The position numbers and the translations under genes were made by a program. 64,000 nucleotides of DNA from JBLIRR01 sp049472395 (GTDB lineage Bacteria > SZUA-182 > DTGQ01 > JBLIRR01), in assembly GCA_049472395.1 (NCBI GenBank), contig JBLIRR010000013.1, positions 1 to 64,000 on the forward strand, given 5' to 3'. The notes under the pieces are model-generated. The model had not been told where the DNA came from and ran no database searches. It was given only the letters and a program-made list of their open reading frames with translations. Shown here one piece after another: positions 54,095-63,348 of this stretch (the first letter of the stretch is position 1; every line of letters starts with the position of its first letter).

Positions 54095-54280
54095 TAGGAA
54101 AATCACATAAATACACCTACTCATATAAAAAAATCTAACAGCGGTAATAAGACAAAGTTTATTATAATTATAACCGAAAATAATCATATAAATTATAAAT
54201 TATTTCATCCGAGATTGAGTACAGTATGTAGGGAAAGGTAACCTACTGCTTTTAACAAGAGATAATAGAGGGATATTTAA

Positions 54281-54670
54281 ATGGCACAAATACTTATCAT
54301 GGAAGATGATATTCAAACCCGTCAGATGCTTATCAAGGTTTTAAAACGAGAGGGGTATGACGTGAGGGGGGCGCCCGATGGCAAAGTAGGGATTGAACTT
54401 CTTCGCGAAAAATCGGCCAATATAGTGATAACAGATCTTATCATGCCTGAAAAAGAGGGTATAGAAACTATTATAGAATTACAAAGGGATTTTGCCCATA
54501 TCAAAATTATTGTCATCTCAGGAGGCGGAAGAATCGGACCGGATAATTATTTCCGCATTCTCAAGAATATCGGAATTCAATATACATTCAGAAAACCTCT
54601 CAAGATTGAAGAATTATTGACTGCCGTCAATACTCTTTCTCACGAAATTCCCCCTCAAATCGAGCTATAG
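54281..54670 (+). CDS. Single-domain response regulator (receiver)
   Basis: The 129-residue protein is a bare receiver domain: acidic pair D9-D10 in MEDD, phospho-acceptor D52 in VITDLIMPEKEG, Ser80 in VISGG, Lys105 in FRKP. All key residues are present. No output domain follows, so it acts by protein contact, like CheY, SpoIIAA-type or phosphorelay carriers. No histidine kinase is beside it, although a kinase relic exists elsewhere in the window. The gene starts at ATG 54281 behind AGAGGG. It is convergent with the gluzincin gene. Confidence 0.9.
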   Translation: MAQILIMEDDIQTRQMLIKVLKREGYDVRGAPDGKVGIELLREKSANIVITDLIMPEKEGIETIIELQRDFAHIKIIVISGGGRIGPDNYFRILKNIGIQYTFRKPLKIEELLTAVNTLSHEIPPQIEL

Positions 54671-54680
54671 CAGTTTCTCG

Positions 54681-55619
54681 TCACAGTCCCCAATGGTCAA
54701 ACATCTGATCCTCCAATTCCCAGAGAATCATTTTTTGTTTTGCTTGACGCCGTTTATAAAAATAGATCCCCAGGACAAGTATACTTATGAGAAACCAGAT
54801 GGTGAAACTACTCGTGATAATCGGTACCCATGTATAACGACGCCTCAGATACGCATGCCATTGCCTCTCAAATTCTTCTAAAGAGATCCCTAAAACAGTC
54901 TGAAACGCCCCTCTTGTGGTCTTCCCATGAATTAACTTATCAATAATCCCATGAAGAGCATTTACTCCGTGTTTATTCAGTATAAAAGCAATCACGCTGA
55001 TGCTTTGAGCATAAGCCCGCTCTGCATTTCTTCTTTCTTGAGGAAAGTTTTCTTTTAATGATGCAAGAGGAGCAAAGGATTTACTCAACGAGATCTGTGC
55101 CATAATGCTTCGATAATGCCAATCCCATTGACGCGCCTCATACATAGCCAAACCCTCATTAAGCCACACGGGTAATTTTACCTTATGCTTCCTCGTGATA
55201 GTATGGAGAACAAAATGAGTAAGCTCATGCGCCATAATCTGCTGAAGATCAGGGTGCCCGACTTTTTGTGCCTTTGGTGAGAGAAGCACGATTTTATTCT
55301 CTGCGGGTGAAAATATACCTACAGACCATTCATGACTCTTACGGCTACCCGGTATCAGTTCCTGATATGTGCGCGAGTCCGGGGCAAGATATACACGTGT
55401 GGTTATTCCAGGATCTATGCCAATATCTCCAACAATTCGCATATAATCCTCTTCTGCGCTTTCCATAATATAATCTGCCAGACGACGGTCCTTTAGGTGA
55501 TAATAAAGGGTAAAATGAGACGTGGTGCGAGTATGCCATTCATTGGCCAAAACATTTGATTGTGGTAATAGTATGAGGATAAGTAAGGTAACTATCCATG
55601 TAGTATGCGTGATCTTCAT
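54681..55619 (-). CDS. Peptidase-MA-like gluzincin with C-terminal membrane helix
   Basis: From the start chosen the protein has 312 residues: a signal peptide (MKITHTTWIVTLLILILLP), then a domain with AHELTHFVLH (the HExxH zinc site) and the downstream LPVWLNEGLAMYEAR carrying the third ligand Glu. This is the peptidase MA pattern. Near the C-terminus is a membrane helix (VPIITSSFTIWFLISILVLGIYFY), so the catalytic part should face the periplasm. An open frame extends to 55685 with a Met-rich leader, but the signal peptide starts at 55619. The related but broken protein at 2399-2954 is the same type of fold. The substrate is unknown. It precedes the response regulator end by 10 bases on the opposite strand. 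Confidence 0.82.
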   Translation of the reverse strand: MKITHTTWIVTLLILILLPQSNVLANEWHTRTTSHFTLYYHLKDRRLADYIMESAEEDYMRIVGDIGIDPGITTRVYLAPDSRTYQELIPGSRKSHEWSVGIFSPAENKIVLLSPKAQKVGHPDLQQIMAHELTHFVLHTITRKHKVKLPVWLNEGLAMYEARQWDWHYRSIMAQISLSKSFAPLASLKENFPQERRNAERAYAQSISVIAFILNKHGVNALHGIIDKLIHGKTTRGAFQTVLGISLEEFERQWHAYLRRRYTWVPIITSSFTIWFLISILVLGIYFYKRRQAKQKMILWELEDQMFDHWGL

Positions 55620-55688
55620 AAGATTATTTTTAATATCAACCATTATTATTATAATCATGATAGATGAATCTGCCTGAAAAAACAAGCT

Positions 55689-57437
55689 TCACTCTATATC
55701 CCAGGTTAAAGAAAGTTCTGTATTATGGATGCCACGAATAGGGGTGTGGTTCATTATGGAAAAAAACTGATTCCACACTCGAGTTGAATCTTTTTGCTGG
55801 ATCAAATGGTAGGTCCATTGATGAAGTACTGTTGTTTCTCTGCGCAGTTTTTCTTTGCGTAGGTAATAAAACGCAGGTGCTGAACATAACCATGTGGATA
55901 AAATGATAAGCCCAAGGTCAGTCGGAGACAAGGAGCGAGAGGATTTTATTGTAAGATTCTCAAGAGGCACGGACAATTCAGGAGCATATAAAAGTGCATG
56001 CTTAATAAATTTGCTAAGCGTCATCTCTCCTGTTAAGTCTGACTTGTCAATCAGAGATTTTATGAAATTGAGGGCCCTGATGAGCCGAAAAAGCGTCACC
56101 AAGTCAAGACGCCTGAACCTGTCAGTCTCAAGGGGAAAGGCTGATGAGCGAAGAGGTAAAAAGCTGTCATATGTGAGCCAGCCCTTTTTTTTGCACTGCT
56201 GATAAATCTCCATTCCTGGCGCAGCATAAAAAATACTCGGAGCAATAAGGACATTTCTCTCAGATAAAAAACGTATGGACTGAAGCATCTCATTGATATC
56301 TGATCCTGGAATCCCAAGGATTATGTACCCTGTGATAAAGAATGTGCCCTTTGCTTTTCTGATAATTTCAGCAAAGGATTTGGGTGATCCGGGACGATTG
56401 AGCCGTTTATGTAATGTATATGAAGCAGTGACAAGGGGAAGATTAAGATGATTCGTGCCAAGTTTGTTCATTCTGGTTAATAATTCCTTATCAAGGGAAT
56501 GTGGGAATAAACCATTTTCAAATAAGAGGCGAAATTGCGGATCATTGCCAAATTCAGCCTCAATCGCTTCAAGCAGTGCTAAAGATCGATATCTGTTAAC
56601 CGCAAAGTGGTCATCCTCAAAGTCAAATACCTTGATATTGTATAACTTATAACAAATCCTCATCTCCTCAAGAATATTCTCAATCGAGCGAAATCGAATG
56701 GTCTTCCCCATAATTGCGTGGCTACTGCAAAAACTGCACCCAAAGGGACAGCCACGGCTTGCGAGAATCATGGTGTATCGGAATCCTCTAAAATAGTAAT
56801 TATCGTGATCAAGTATCGTACGATCCGGAAAGGGGAGGGTGTTAATATTTTCCAGATACCCTTTTTGCTGGGTAATCTCAATGCGTCCCTTCATTTTATA
56901 TCCGAGCCCGTCTATCGATTCTAATTGATAGTTCCCTCTTAATGATTGACATAGTGCAACTAACCTCCTCTCACCTTCGCCTAATATGACATAATCAACA
57001 TAAGGGGTTTCAAGCAGGTGAGGGGCTGCAACGGTTGCATGAGTGCCCCCGAGAATAACCACTTTCCCAAGCTCCTTGGCAATTTGAGCTACTCTTAAAA
57101 CGTCGCCTTCATAGGTGGTGAATAACGCGCTAATACCGACAATATCAGCATGTTTAATTTTATCCCTAATAGCCTCATCCGCAAGGCCAAAATGGTAGAA
57201 GCTGCCAAACAATCTAAAGGGCGATTTATCATCAGGAGGATAAAATTCCTTAAGATAATTGAGCGAGAATGGAAGAGGGATTCTTCGCTTCATATTTCCT
57301 GAGAAACAATCGAGAAGCTCACATTGAAAGCCTTTAGCTTTTAAGGAAGATGCCAGATAAAGAAGCCCGAGAGGATACATCCTGTGGCTGGTAGTATAAA
57401 AATCACGAATAGGGGGCTGGATAAGAAGAATTTTCAT
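55689..57437 (-). CDS. B12-binding radical SAM protein
   Basis: The protein has 582 residues: an N-terminal B12-binding domain (about 1-160: LLIQPPIRDFYTTSHRMYPLGLLYLASSLK, VILGGTHATVAAPHLL, LGEGERRL), then a radical SAM domain from about 225 with CPFGCSFCSS (the CX3CX2C iron-sulfur motif). The PPI...PLGLLYLAS start and GGxHAT motif are typical of this family, which methylates or rearranges lipid, peptide and tetrapyrrole substrates; the substrate here cannot be told. The last 130 residues are helical without a known domain. The promoter should be in 57438-57519, shared with endonuclease IV on the other strand. Confidence 0.88.
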   Translation of the reverse strand: MKILLIQPPIRDFYTTSHRMYPLGLLYLASSLKAKGFQCELLDCFSGNMKRRIPLPFSLNYLKEFYPPDDKSPFRLFGSFYHFGLADEAIRDKIKHADIVGISALFTTYEGDVLRVAQIAKELGKVVILGGTHATVAAPHLLETPYVDYVILGEGERRLVALCQSLRGNYQLESIDGLGYKMKGRIEITQQKGYLENINTLPFPDRTILDHDNYYFRGFRYTMILASRGCPFGCSFCSSHAIMGKTIRFRSIENILEEMRICYKLYNIKVFDFEDDHFAVNRYRSLALLEAIEAEFGNDPQFRLLFENGLFPHSLDKELLTRMNKLGTNHLNLPLVTASYTLHKRLNRPGSPKSFAEIIRKAKGTFFITGYIILGIPGSDINEMLQSIRFLSERNVLIAPSIFYAAPGMEIYQQCKKKGWLTYDSFLPLRSSAFPLETDRFRRLDLVTLFRLIRALNFIKSLIDKSDLTGEMTLSKFIKHALLYAPELSVPLENLTIKSSRSLSPTDLGLIILSTWLCSAPAFYYLRKEKLRRETTVLHQWTYHLIQQKDSTRVWNQFFSIMNHTPIRGIHNTELSLTWDIE

Positions 57438-57442
57438 GTTAA

Positions 57443-57501
57443 TTGACTGTGGTCCTTTAAATTTGTATTATAGTGTATTATAAAAAAAGATTGTGTATTA
57501 T
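57443..57501 (+). promoter_or_regulatory. Consensus promoter and phased TGTATTAT repeats upstream of nfo
   Basis: TTGACT (57443-57448) and TATTAT (57466-57471) are 17 bases apart, a strong sigma-70 match. The element TGTATTAT occurs at 57464, 57474 and 57494, that is, with 10- and 20-base steps, so on one DNA face. The first copy overlaps the -10 box. A repressor binding all three would shut the promoter; this is an inference from spacing. The region lies between divergent genes. Confidence 0.55.
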
Positions 57502-57519
57502 GAAAGGATAAAATAATAC

Positions 57520-58386
57520 ATGGAGGATAAAACACAGCGCTTGCTCGGAGCGCATATGTCTATCAGTGAAGGAATCGATAAAAGTATAGACCGGGGTATC
57601 TCCATAGGGTGCACGGCAATCCAAATCTTCACCGGATATAATACCCGTTGGCAGTCAAAGCCATTGAGCACAGATGAAATAGAAAATTTTCTTCTTAAAA
57701 AAGATAAGCTCAAAATTATTTTCGCTCATAATAATTATTTGATTAATCTTGCTTCCCCAGATGATATAATCGCCCAGAAATCGTATACCTCAATGCTCGA
57801 TGAGTTGCAGCGAGCCGAACAATTAACGCTTCCCTTTTTAGTCATGCATCCCGGATCTCATACAGGAAGCGGTGAAAAGAATGGCCTTGAGAGGATTGCT
57901 TCTTCTCTTAACAGGTTATTTGAGGAAACGAAAGATTCTGCAGTTCGTGTATTATTGGAAACAACCGCAGGGCAGGGAACTAATCTTGGATATAAATTTG
58001 AACATTTGGCTTTTATCATTGATAAAATTCACCTTAAAGAGCGGATTGGCGTATGTTTTGACACGTGTCATTCTTTTGCAGCCGGCTATGATCTTCGCAC
58101 TCCTGATACCTACCAGGAAACCTTTAATGCATTTGATAAGATCATTGGAATAGAGCATCTTATGGCGTTTCATTTAAATGACTCGAAATATGACTTTGCT
58201 TCCCAAAAGGACAGGCACGAGCATATTGGAAAGGGTCTTCTTGGGCTTCAAGCCTTTAAGCTCTTGCTTGAGGATAAAAGATTCTTTAGCCTACCGATGG
58301 TCTTAGAAACACCAAAATCAAAGGATAAAGGCATGGACGCGGATAAAAAGAATCTTAAAGTCTTACGCTCCTTGCTTTCTGATTAA
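57520..58386 (+). CDS. nfo: Endonuclease IV (AP endonuclease)
   Basis: The 288-residue protein matches endonuclease IV (285 in E. coli). The metal-binding residues are visible: GAHMSISEG near the start, AHNNYLINLASP (His), HPGSHTG (His), LLETTAGQG (Glu), GVCFDTCHSFAAGYD (Asp, His), FHLNDSK (His, Asp), DRHEHIGKG (Asp-His) and VLETPK (Glu), which form the three-zinc cluster. It cuts DNA 5' to abasic sites. The start ATG 57520 is preceded by AAAGGATAAAATAATAC and has a consensus promoter upstream. Divergent from the B12-radical SAM gene. Confidence 0.95.
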   Translation: MEDKTQRLLGAHMSISEGIDKSIDRGISIGCTAIQIFTGYNTRWQSKPLSTDEIENFLLKKDKLKIIFAHNNYLINLASPDDIIAQKSYTSMLDELQRAEQLTLPFLVMHPGSHTGSGEKNGLERIASSLNRLFEETKDSAVRVLLETTAGQGTNLGYKFEHLAFIIDKIHLKERIGVCFDTCHSFAAGYDLRTPDTYQETFNAFDKIIGIEHLMAFHLNDSKYDFASQKDRHEHIGKGLLGLQAFKLLLEDKRFFSLPMVLETPKSKDKGMDADKKNLKVLRSLLSD

Positions 58387-58459
58387 ATTATTTTAGCAAT
58401 TCTTTTCTGTTCTCATCAACGCATATAAATAAATTTCTTTATTATGACGATTAAGAAAT

Positions 58460-59386
58460 ATGAAAGAAATAAAAAGATTATTAATTGTGCTCGCCATAGG
58501 GTTTATCTTTTTTTTTGGTCTGATATCACAGGCCTTATCGTGCGTTGGGGCAAGAGCTATGGCCTTGGGAGGTGCATTCATCGCTCTTGCGGATGACGTA
58601 AATGCAGTATATTGGAATCCGGCAGGTCTGACACAACTGCAACAAAAAGAACTCACCTATACGCGTACTATTTTCAATCGTGATGAGTTCAATTACGATG
58701 ATTTCATTGCTTTTGTTCAACCAGTAGCAAAGGGAAGGGGAGCCATAGGATTTTCATATATAAATAGTGGTTATAATCTCTGGGATTTTAGAACAGTATC
58801 ACGATGGTATGTGCTGAGTTGTGGTGTGAGAATATTAAAAAATCTTTCCCTGGGAGGCAATATTAGATATCAATATGATAGAATCAGCAGATTTGAATAC
58901 ATGGTGGGATTCAAAACTGATGATGATACATCCATGGGAATAGACCTGGCAATTCATTGGAAACCGATCCCTCAAGTCTCGATGGGCTTGCTCGTCCAGA
59001 GTTTTAATGAACCGCGAATTAATATATTTTCATACTCATCCCTCTATATGCGAAATGTGAGGCCATCGATAGCTTTTTATCCAACTGATAATATTACCTG
59101 TATAATAGAGATGTATGATGCAGAGAAAAAATCTGAGCATGATTATGTTGATGTGAGCCAAGACTTGCGCATCGGCTTTGAAGATAGAATAACTGATAAT
59201 TTCTCATTACGTGGTGGTGCATACCATTTTAACTCCATAACGGACGGCCTAAAGGCATACACCTTCGGGTACGGATATACATTTCCCAAAATTCCTTTCA
59301 GTATCGATTATCTGTTAATGCATTGGACATCAAACGTTGATGCAAAAAGTTATACTCATCAGTTGGGCATTATGTACAGGTGGTAG
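58460..59386 (+). CDS. PorV/FadL-like outer-membrane beta-barrel protein (UPF0164 type)
   Basis: The 308-residue protein starts with a signal peptide (about 1-27). The mature N-terminus reads GARAMALGGAFIALADDVNAVYWNPAGL, the characteristic start of PorV/PorQ/UPF0164 beta-barrels related to FadL. Alternating hydrophobic strands follow, and the protein ends in an aromatic residue (RW), typical of outer-membrane barrels. The role could be transport of hydrophobic ligands or secretion-associated shuttling; PorV belongs to the type IX system, but no other such gene is seen here. It follows endonuclease IV by 73 bases on the same strand. Confidence 0.8.
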   Translation: MKEIKRLLIVLAIGFIFFFGLISQALSCVGARAMALGGAFIALADDVNAVYWNPAGLTQLQQKELTYTRTIFNRDEFNYDDFIAFVQPVAKGRGAIGFSYINSGYNLWDFRTVSRWYVLSCGVRILKNLSLGGNIRYQYDRISRFEYMVGFKTDDDTSMGIDLAIHWKPIPQVSMGLLVQSFNEPRINIFSYSSLYMRNVRPSIAFYPTDNITCIIEMYDAEKKSEHDYVDVSQDLRIGFEDRITDNFSLRGGAYHFNSITDGLKAYTFGYGYTFPKIPFSIDYLLMHWTSNVDAKSYTHQLGIMYRW

Positions 59387-60130
59387 TTGACTCAAAGCAA
59401 TTCTTTTTTAACTATAAATTCCATCCTTTCTATTAAATATTTTTAATCAAATAATACAATATTTCGCATAATACATTATTTTTTATCTCTTTTATAGGAC
59501 ATAAAACAATGTTTTATTTTTATTTGAATCATTTAACTCATTGATTTATTAATATTAAAAATAATCTATGTCAAAAAAATCATGAGAGTAAAAATAGATT
59601 TACTTTTATCTGGTAAGACTTATTACAACTACACAAAAGTATAAGAATTGTATTCGGCAATAATTACTCAAAAGCATTATTTCAATTAGTTATCTAATCA
59701 TGGAGGATAATGTTCATGAATATCTTTTTATGTAATGAAAAATTCTAAAGCAAAAAAATATGTGCTCAGGGATTTTTTGTTAAAGTAATTTATAGAAAAC
59801 TTTATCTAATACTATGATTTATATATTCTTTCTATAAGACACTAATGAAAAACGTTCGCCTTAAATAATTGATTTATTCCATCATGTGATATGAAATGAA
59901 CTATTTTATCCCATATTATTCATTATAATTCATTTGGTTTACATAATATATATTATCAGACGTTATTATAATCCCTTTATTTGATAAATTATTGAAATTA
60001 AATAGCCTATTTGATTCTGTTACATTTTCCAAAAAAAGAATGGACTATAGTACTCATGTAAAATGTGTGCTGTTTAATATTAGGTATAGGATTCCATTTT
60101 TAAATAAGAATTGCACTAAATCACTCGATT
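59387..60130. other. Non-coding AT-rich region of 740 bases
   Basis: It separates the beta-barrel gene from the convergent DUF3108 gene. I see no gene, RNA, strong hairpin or repeat in it. A GGAGG followed by an ATG near 59717 opens only a 10-codon frame. Confidence 0.5.
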
Positions 60131-60898
60131 TTATTCAATTGAAATAAGATCAGCAGTAAAATGTCCAATTAATACTTTACTTTGGAGTCTCACAGGGACA
60201 TGAGGTTTATCAGCAGTAACCCATATTGTTATCTTGGCATCTTTGCTCTTTTTAAATACCCCACCTATGTCTTTAGTATCAGGTTGAAGCCGGTATGTGT
60301 CATACTTAACGTCTTCAACTTCGATTATCTGCCTTTCCAATATCTTTACTGTACCTTTTTTGCATTTTTTCCCATCAGTTATCGATAATTCGATCTCTAA
60401 ATTTTCTTTTAAATCCTGCATTCTAAGAGCATAAAAAGCAGACAAAGGATCAAATGTGCCGGGAAGAATCTTGATAGGTTCTCGTGCCTCTCCATGATTT
60501 GAATATTGAGCCTCATTTTTATCCCAATCAAAGGTCACAACAATATCGCGTTTGTATCGTCCTTCGCGCTGTTTTTTTTTAAAAAAAAGCGAATAATTCA
60601 TATCTATATGCGCATAGGCATCTATCTGATCACGTACCTTATAGAAAGTGTCAAGGAATTTAGTGGTTCGTGTTGTCATCACAAAATGATACGATTGAAT
60701 ATCATTAATCATCTCATTGGGATGAAGCTCAAGCGTTGTTCTTCCTGCTACTATAAATCCCCACTTAAGCTTAAAAGTCAGCTTTTCACGTGTAAAGAAA
60801 GTATCCGTCTTCTCATCAGCATGAAGAAATAGCAATATGCTCATGAACATTACCAGGATTATTGGGAAAAAACATATGGTCCGTTTTAATAACCTCAA
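60131..60898 (-). CDS. DUF3108-family exported protein
   Basis: The 255-residue protein has a signal peptide (about 1-27). The mature part has the DUF3108 pattern: FTREKLTFKLKWGFIVAGRTTLEL, YHFVMTTRTTKFLDTFYKVRDQI, IVVTFDWDKNEAQYS and DPLSAFYALR. DUF3108 proteins are beta-rich periplasmic proteins found in many Gram-negative bacteria; a function is not established. The ends of the two neighbours are unrelated. It is divergent from the Ski2-like helicase, about 118 bases apart. Confidence 0.82.
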   Translation of the reverse strand: MRLLKRTICFFPIILVMFMSILLFLHADEKTDTFFTREKLTFKLKWGFIVAGRTTLELHPNEMINDIQSYHFVMTTRTTKFLDTFYKVRDQIDAYAHIDMNYSLFFKKKQREGRYKRDIVVTFDWDKNEAQYSNHGEAREPIKILPGTFDPLSAFYALRMQDLKENLEIELSITDGKKCKKGTVKILERQIIEVEDVKYDTYRLQPDTKDIGGVFKKSKDAKITIWVTADKPHVPVRLQSKVLIGHFTADLISIE

Positions 60899-61016
60899 TT
60901 CTACGCTCTCGTCAAATTATTAATCAAATATATAATCAATGATAGTAATTTCCAGCATTTTATATTATAGTATACTATCTCTATCGGAAAGGAAATTTTT
61001 TTATTTAAACAGAGGA

Positions 61017-62945
61017 ATGAAATATCACGCTTTTACACTGGATCCCTTTCAAGAGAAAGCTTTCAAGGCTCTTGATGAAGAAAAATCAATTATTGTTGCA
61101 GCTCCCACAGGATGTGGTAAAACACTAATTGCTGAATATGCTGCTGAGCTGTCATTAAAAAAAGAGAAACGAATCATTTATACTGCACCAATAAAGGCAC
61201 TTTCTAATCAAAAATTTCGAGATTTTCGGAGAATTTTTGGCCCTGATGCAGTAGGCATTAATACTGGCGACGTTACCCTAAATCCAACTGGCACTATTTT
61301 AGTTATGACGACGGAAATTTTTCGGAACTTGATATTAGAAGAATCACCTCGACTCATTGATGTAGATTACGTTATTTTTGATGAAATCCATTATCTTGAC
61401 GATTTTGAAAGAGGGACGGTGTGGGAAGAGAGTATTATTTTAGCCCCATTATCAATTAAATTCCTCTGTCTAAGTGCAACTGTCCCCAATATTAAAGAAC
61501 TCGCAAAATGGATGGGAAATGTTCGCTCAACCCCTATTACCATTATAGAGGAAACCCATCGTCCTGTGCCTTTAGAACATTTTCTTTTTAGTGCAAAATA
61601 TGGCATTATTTCTCTTAAAAGCATCAAGAAAAAGTTTAGAAAGAAACTCTCTGAACGAAAACGTTTTTTACGAAGAAAACCTTCTTCCAGAAAGATTATC
61701 AAATTTGTTTTGGATAAAGGGCATTTCCCCATACTTTATTTCTGCTTTAATCGCAGAGCGTGTGAGCGAAATGCGGATTATTATCTAAAATTAAATCTTC
61801 TCACTGATGAGGAAGAGCGCACAGTAAAAATAATGGTTGATGATTTAGTGAGTCAGTATAGGCTGTCAGAATACAATCGTCTCTCAAAAATGAAAAAACT
61901 ATGGGAAGCGGGAATAGCTTATCATCATGCTGGCATACTGCCAGCTGCAAAAGAAATTGTTGAACGCCTGTTTACAGAGGGATTGATAAAGCTTTTATTC
62001 TGTACCGAAACATTTGCGCTCGGTATTAATATGCCGGCAAGCTCAGTTATCTTTGATGAGCTAGAAAAATACAATGGCGTTGATTTTCAGTATCTTACTA
62101 CCCGTCAGTATAATCAGATGGCAGGCCGTGCCGGCAGACGAGGTATGGATAAAGTGGGTTTTGTATTCTCTCAGATTATTCCTGAAGCAACTCACCCAAA
62201 GGAAATCGAGCGTATTCTTTATGGAAAGAATGAGAAAATAGAAAGTCGTTTTTTTGCCTCCTATTCCACAATTCTTATTCTTTATAGCCGATATGGGGAT
62301 GCTGCTTTTGATATATTCAGAAAAAGTTTACGAAATTATAAAAACGGTAAATTTCTTGGAACTCACTCCTATAAACAAGAAGAGATTCAGATTCAGAATA
62401 GAATTAGGTTTCTCAAATCAGCTGGTTTTTTGGATGGCACTCATCTGACAGAAAAGGGAAAACTCGCCGCGGCTGTGAGTGGATATGAAATCCAGGTTGC
62501 AGAGCTTTACTTTTCAGGCTGCTTTGACGAATGTTCCCCAAAAGAGCTTTCTGTTATCCTTGCAGCCCTTGTGACAGAGAATGATATATCTAAAAAGAAA
62601 ATAGCTCAGGCACCTCATATCTCAATACATTCTCAAGCAGAAAAGGTGATCCGTCGCCTGGTGCGGAAGGAAATCAAACATGATATTGATTTTCCAATCC
62701 CTGAAATGAATATGTCTTTGGCAGCACCCGTACTCGCGTGGGCAAACGGATGCCTTTTAAAGGACCTCGAATCTTTTGGCATTCCGGAAGGGGATCTTGT
62801 CCGCTTATTGCGAATGACTGTTCAACTCCTCAGAGTATTGCGGGACAGATTAGAAGATCCGGTTATTTCTGACCATATGAATGAAGCACTGCTTCTTATT
62901 AATCGTGATGTCGTTGATGCGCAGGCTGAATTGGAAATAGAATAG
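61017..62945 (+). CDS. Ski2/Mtr4-like DEAD/DEAH-box helicase
   Basis: From the start chosen the protein has 642 residues. Motifs are in order: LDPFQEKAF (Q-like), APTGCGKT (Walker A), TAPIKALSNQK (Ia), FDEIHYLDD (DEIH, II), LSATVPNIKE (III), FALGINMPASSVIF (V) and QMAGRAGRRGMDK (VI). This pattern belongs to Ski2-like RNA helicases (Mtr4/Ski2/Brr2 group), which are common in eukaryotes and archaea and less so in bacteria. The C-terminal helical part (about 420-640) lacks the Mtr4 arch. An open frame starts at 60939, but its 26 extra residues are unlike the family; 61017 begins MKYHAFTLDPFQ. The ribosome-binding site is weak. RNA unwinding is likely; the partner is unknown. Confidence 0.85.
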   Translation: MKYHAFTLDPFQEKAFKALDEEKSIIVAAPTGCGKTLIAEYAAELSLKKEKRIIYTAPIKALSNQKFRDFRRIFGPDAVGINTGDVTLNPTGTILVMTTEIFRNLILEESPRLIDVDYVIFDEIHYLDDFERGTVWEESIILAPLSIKFLCLSATVPNIKELAKWMGNVRSTPITIIEETHRPVPLEHFLFSAKYGIISLKSIKKKFRKKLSERKRFLRRKPSSRKIIKFVLDKGHFPILYFCFNRRACERNADYYLKLNLLTDEEERTVKIMVDDLVSQYRLSEYNRLSKMKKLWEAGIAYHHAGILPAAKEIVERLFTEGLIKLLFCTETFALGINMPASSVIFDELEKYNGVDFQYLTTRQYNQMAGRAGRRGMDKVGFVFSQIIPEATHPKEIERILYGKNEKIESRFFASYSTILILYSRYGDAAFDIFRKSLRNYKNGKFLGTHSYKQEEIQIQNRIRFLKSAGFLDGTHLTEKGKLAAAVSGYEIQVAELYFSGCFDECSPKELSVILAALVTENDISKKKIAQAPHISIHSQAEKVIRRLVRKEIKHDIDFPIPEMNMSLAAPVLAWANGCLLKDLESFGIPEGDLVRLLRMTVQLLRVLRDRLEDPVISDHMNEALLLINRDVVDAQAELEIE

Positions 62946-62946
62946 A

Positions 62947-63267
62947 TTAGGTTTTCTCCTCTGTGCTCTCTTTGTGATGATCTTCTTTATTATTATCTTC
63001 CTTATTATCAGTATCTTCTTTATTATCGTTCAAGGCATCTATTGTAATTGCGTCACTAGGAGCATTATTAAAATATTTCTTATTATTCTGTTTCGATTCA
63101 TTATCAAGATCAACCTTTACACTATCCCGAAAGTCATCAGCAGCACGTTTAAATTCTGAAAGTCCTTTGCCTAAAGTTTTTGCAAGCTCAGGGAGTTTGT
63201 CAGGGCCTATCAGTATGAGGGCTATAACTAAAATAACTATAATTTCTGTTATACCTATCCCGAACAT
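62947..63267 (-). CDS. tatA: Twin-arginine translocase component TatA/TatB
   Basis: The protein has 106 residues: a short periplasmic start MFGIGITE, a membrane helix (9-22), the FGPxKL-like hinge LIGPDKLPEL and an amphipathic helix AKTLGKGLSEFKRAADDF. This is TatA/B. The Asp-rich C-terminus has repeated NKED/TDNKEDNNKED units, low in complexity. Glu8 before the helix is as in TatB, but the GPDKLPELA hinge fits both; a TatC is not in the window. With no second Tat gene visible, TatA or TatB cannot be decided. It ends 2 bases from the helicase stop, convergent. Confidence 0.88.
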   Translation of the reverse strand: MFGIGITEIIVILVIALILIGPDKLPELAKTLGKGLSEFKRAADDFRDSVKVDLDNESKQNNKKYFNNAPSDAITIDALNDNKEDTDNKEDNNKEDHHKESTEEKT

Positions 63268-63348
63268 ATCTAACTCCTTACCTAATATTATATCCCATAG
63301 TTATTGTATCCCTTCACTCTTCTTTCTGTCAACTGTAATTCTCAGCAC

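Noticed and set aside
61391..61732. 113-codon minus-strand frame within the Ski2-like helicase
   Set aside because: It is antisense of conserved helicase motifs and has no start signals.
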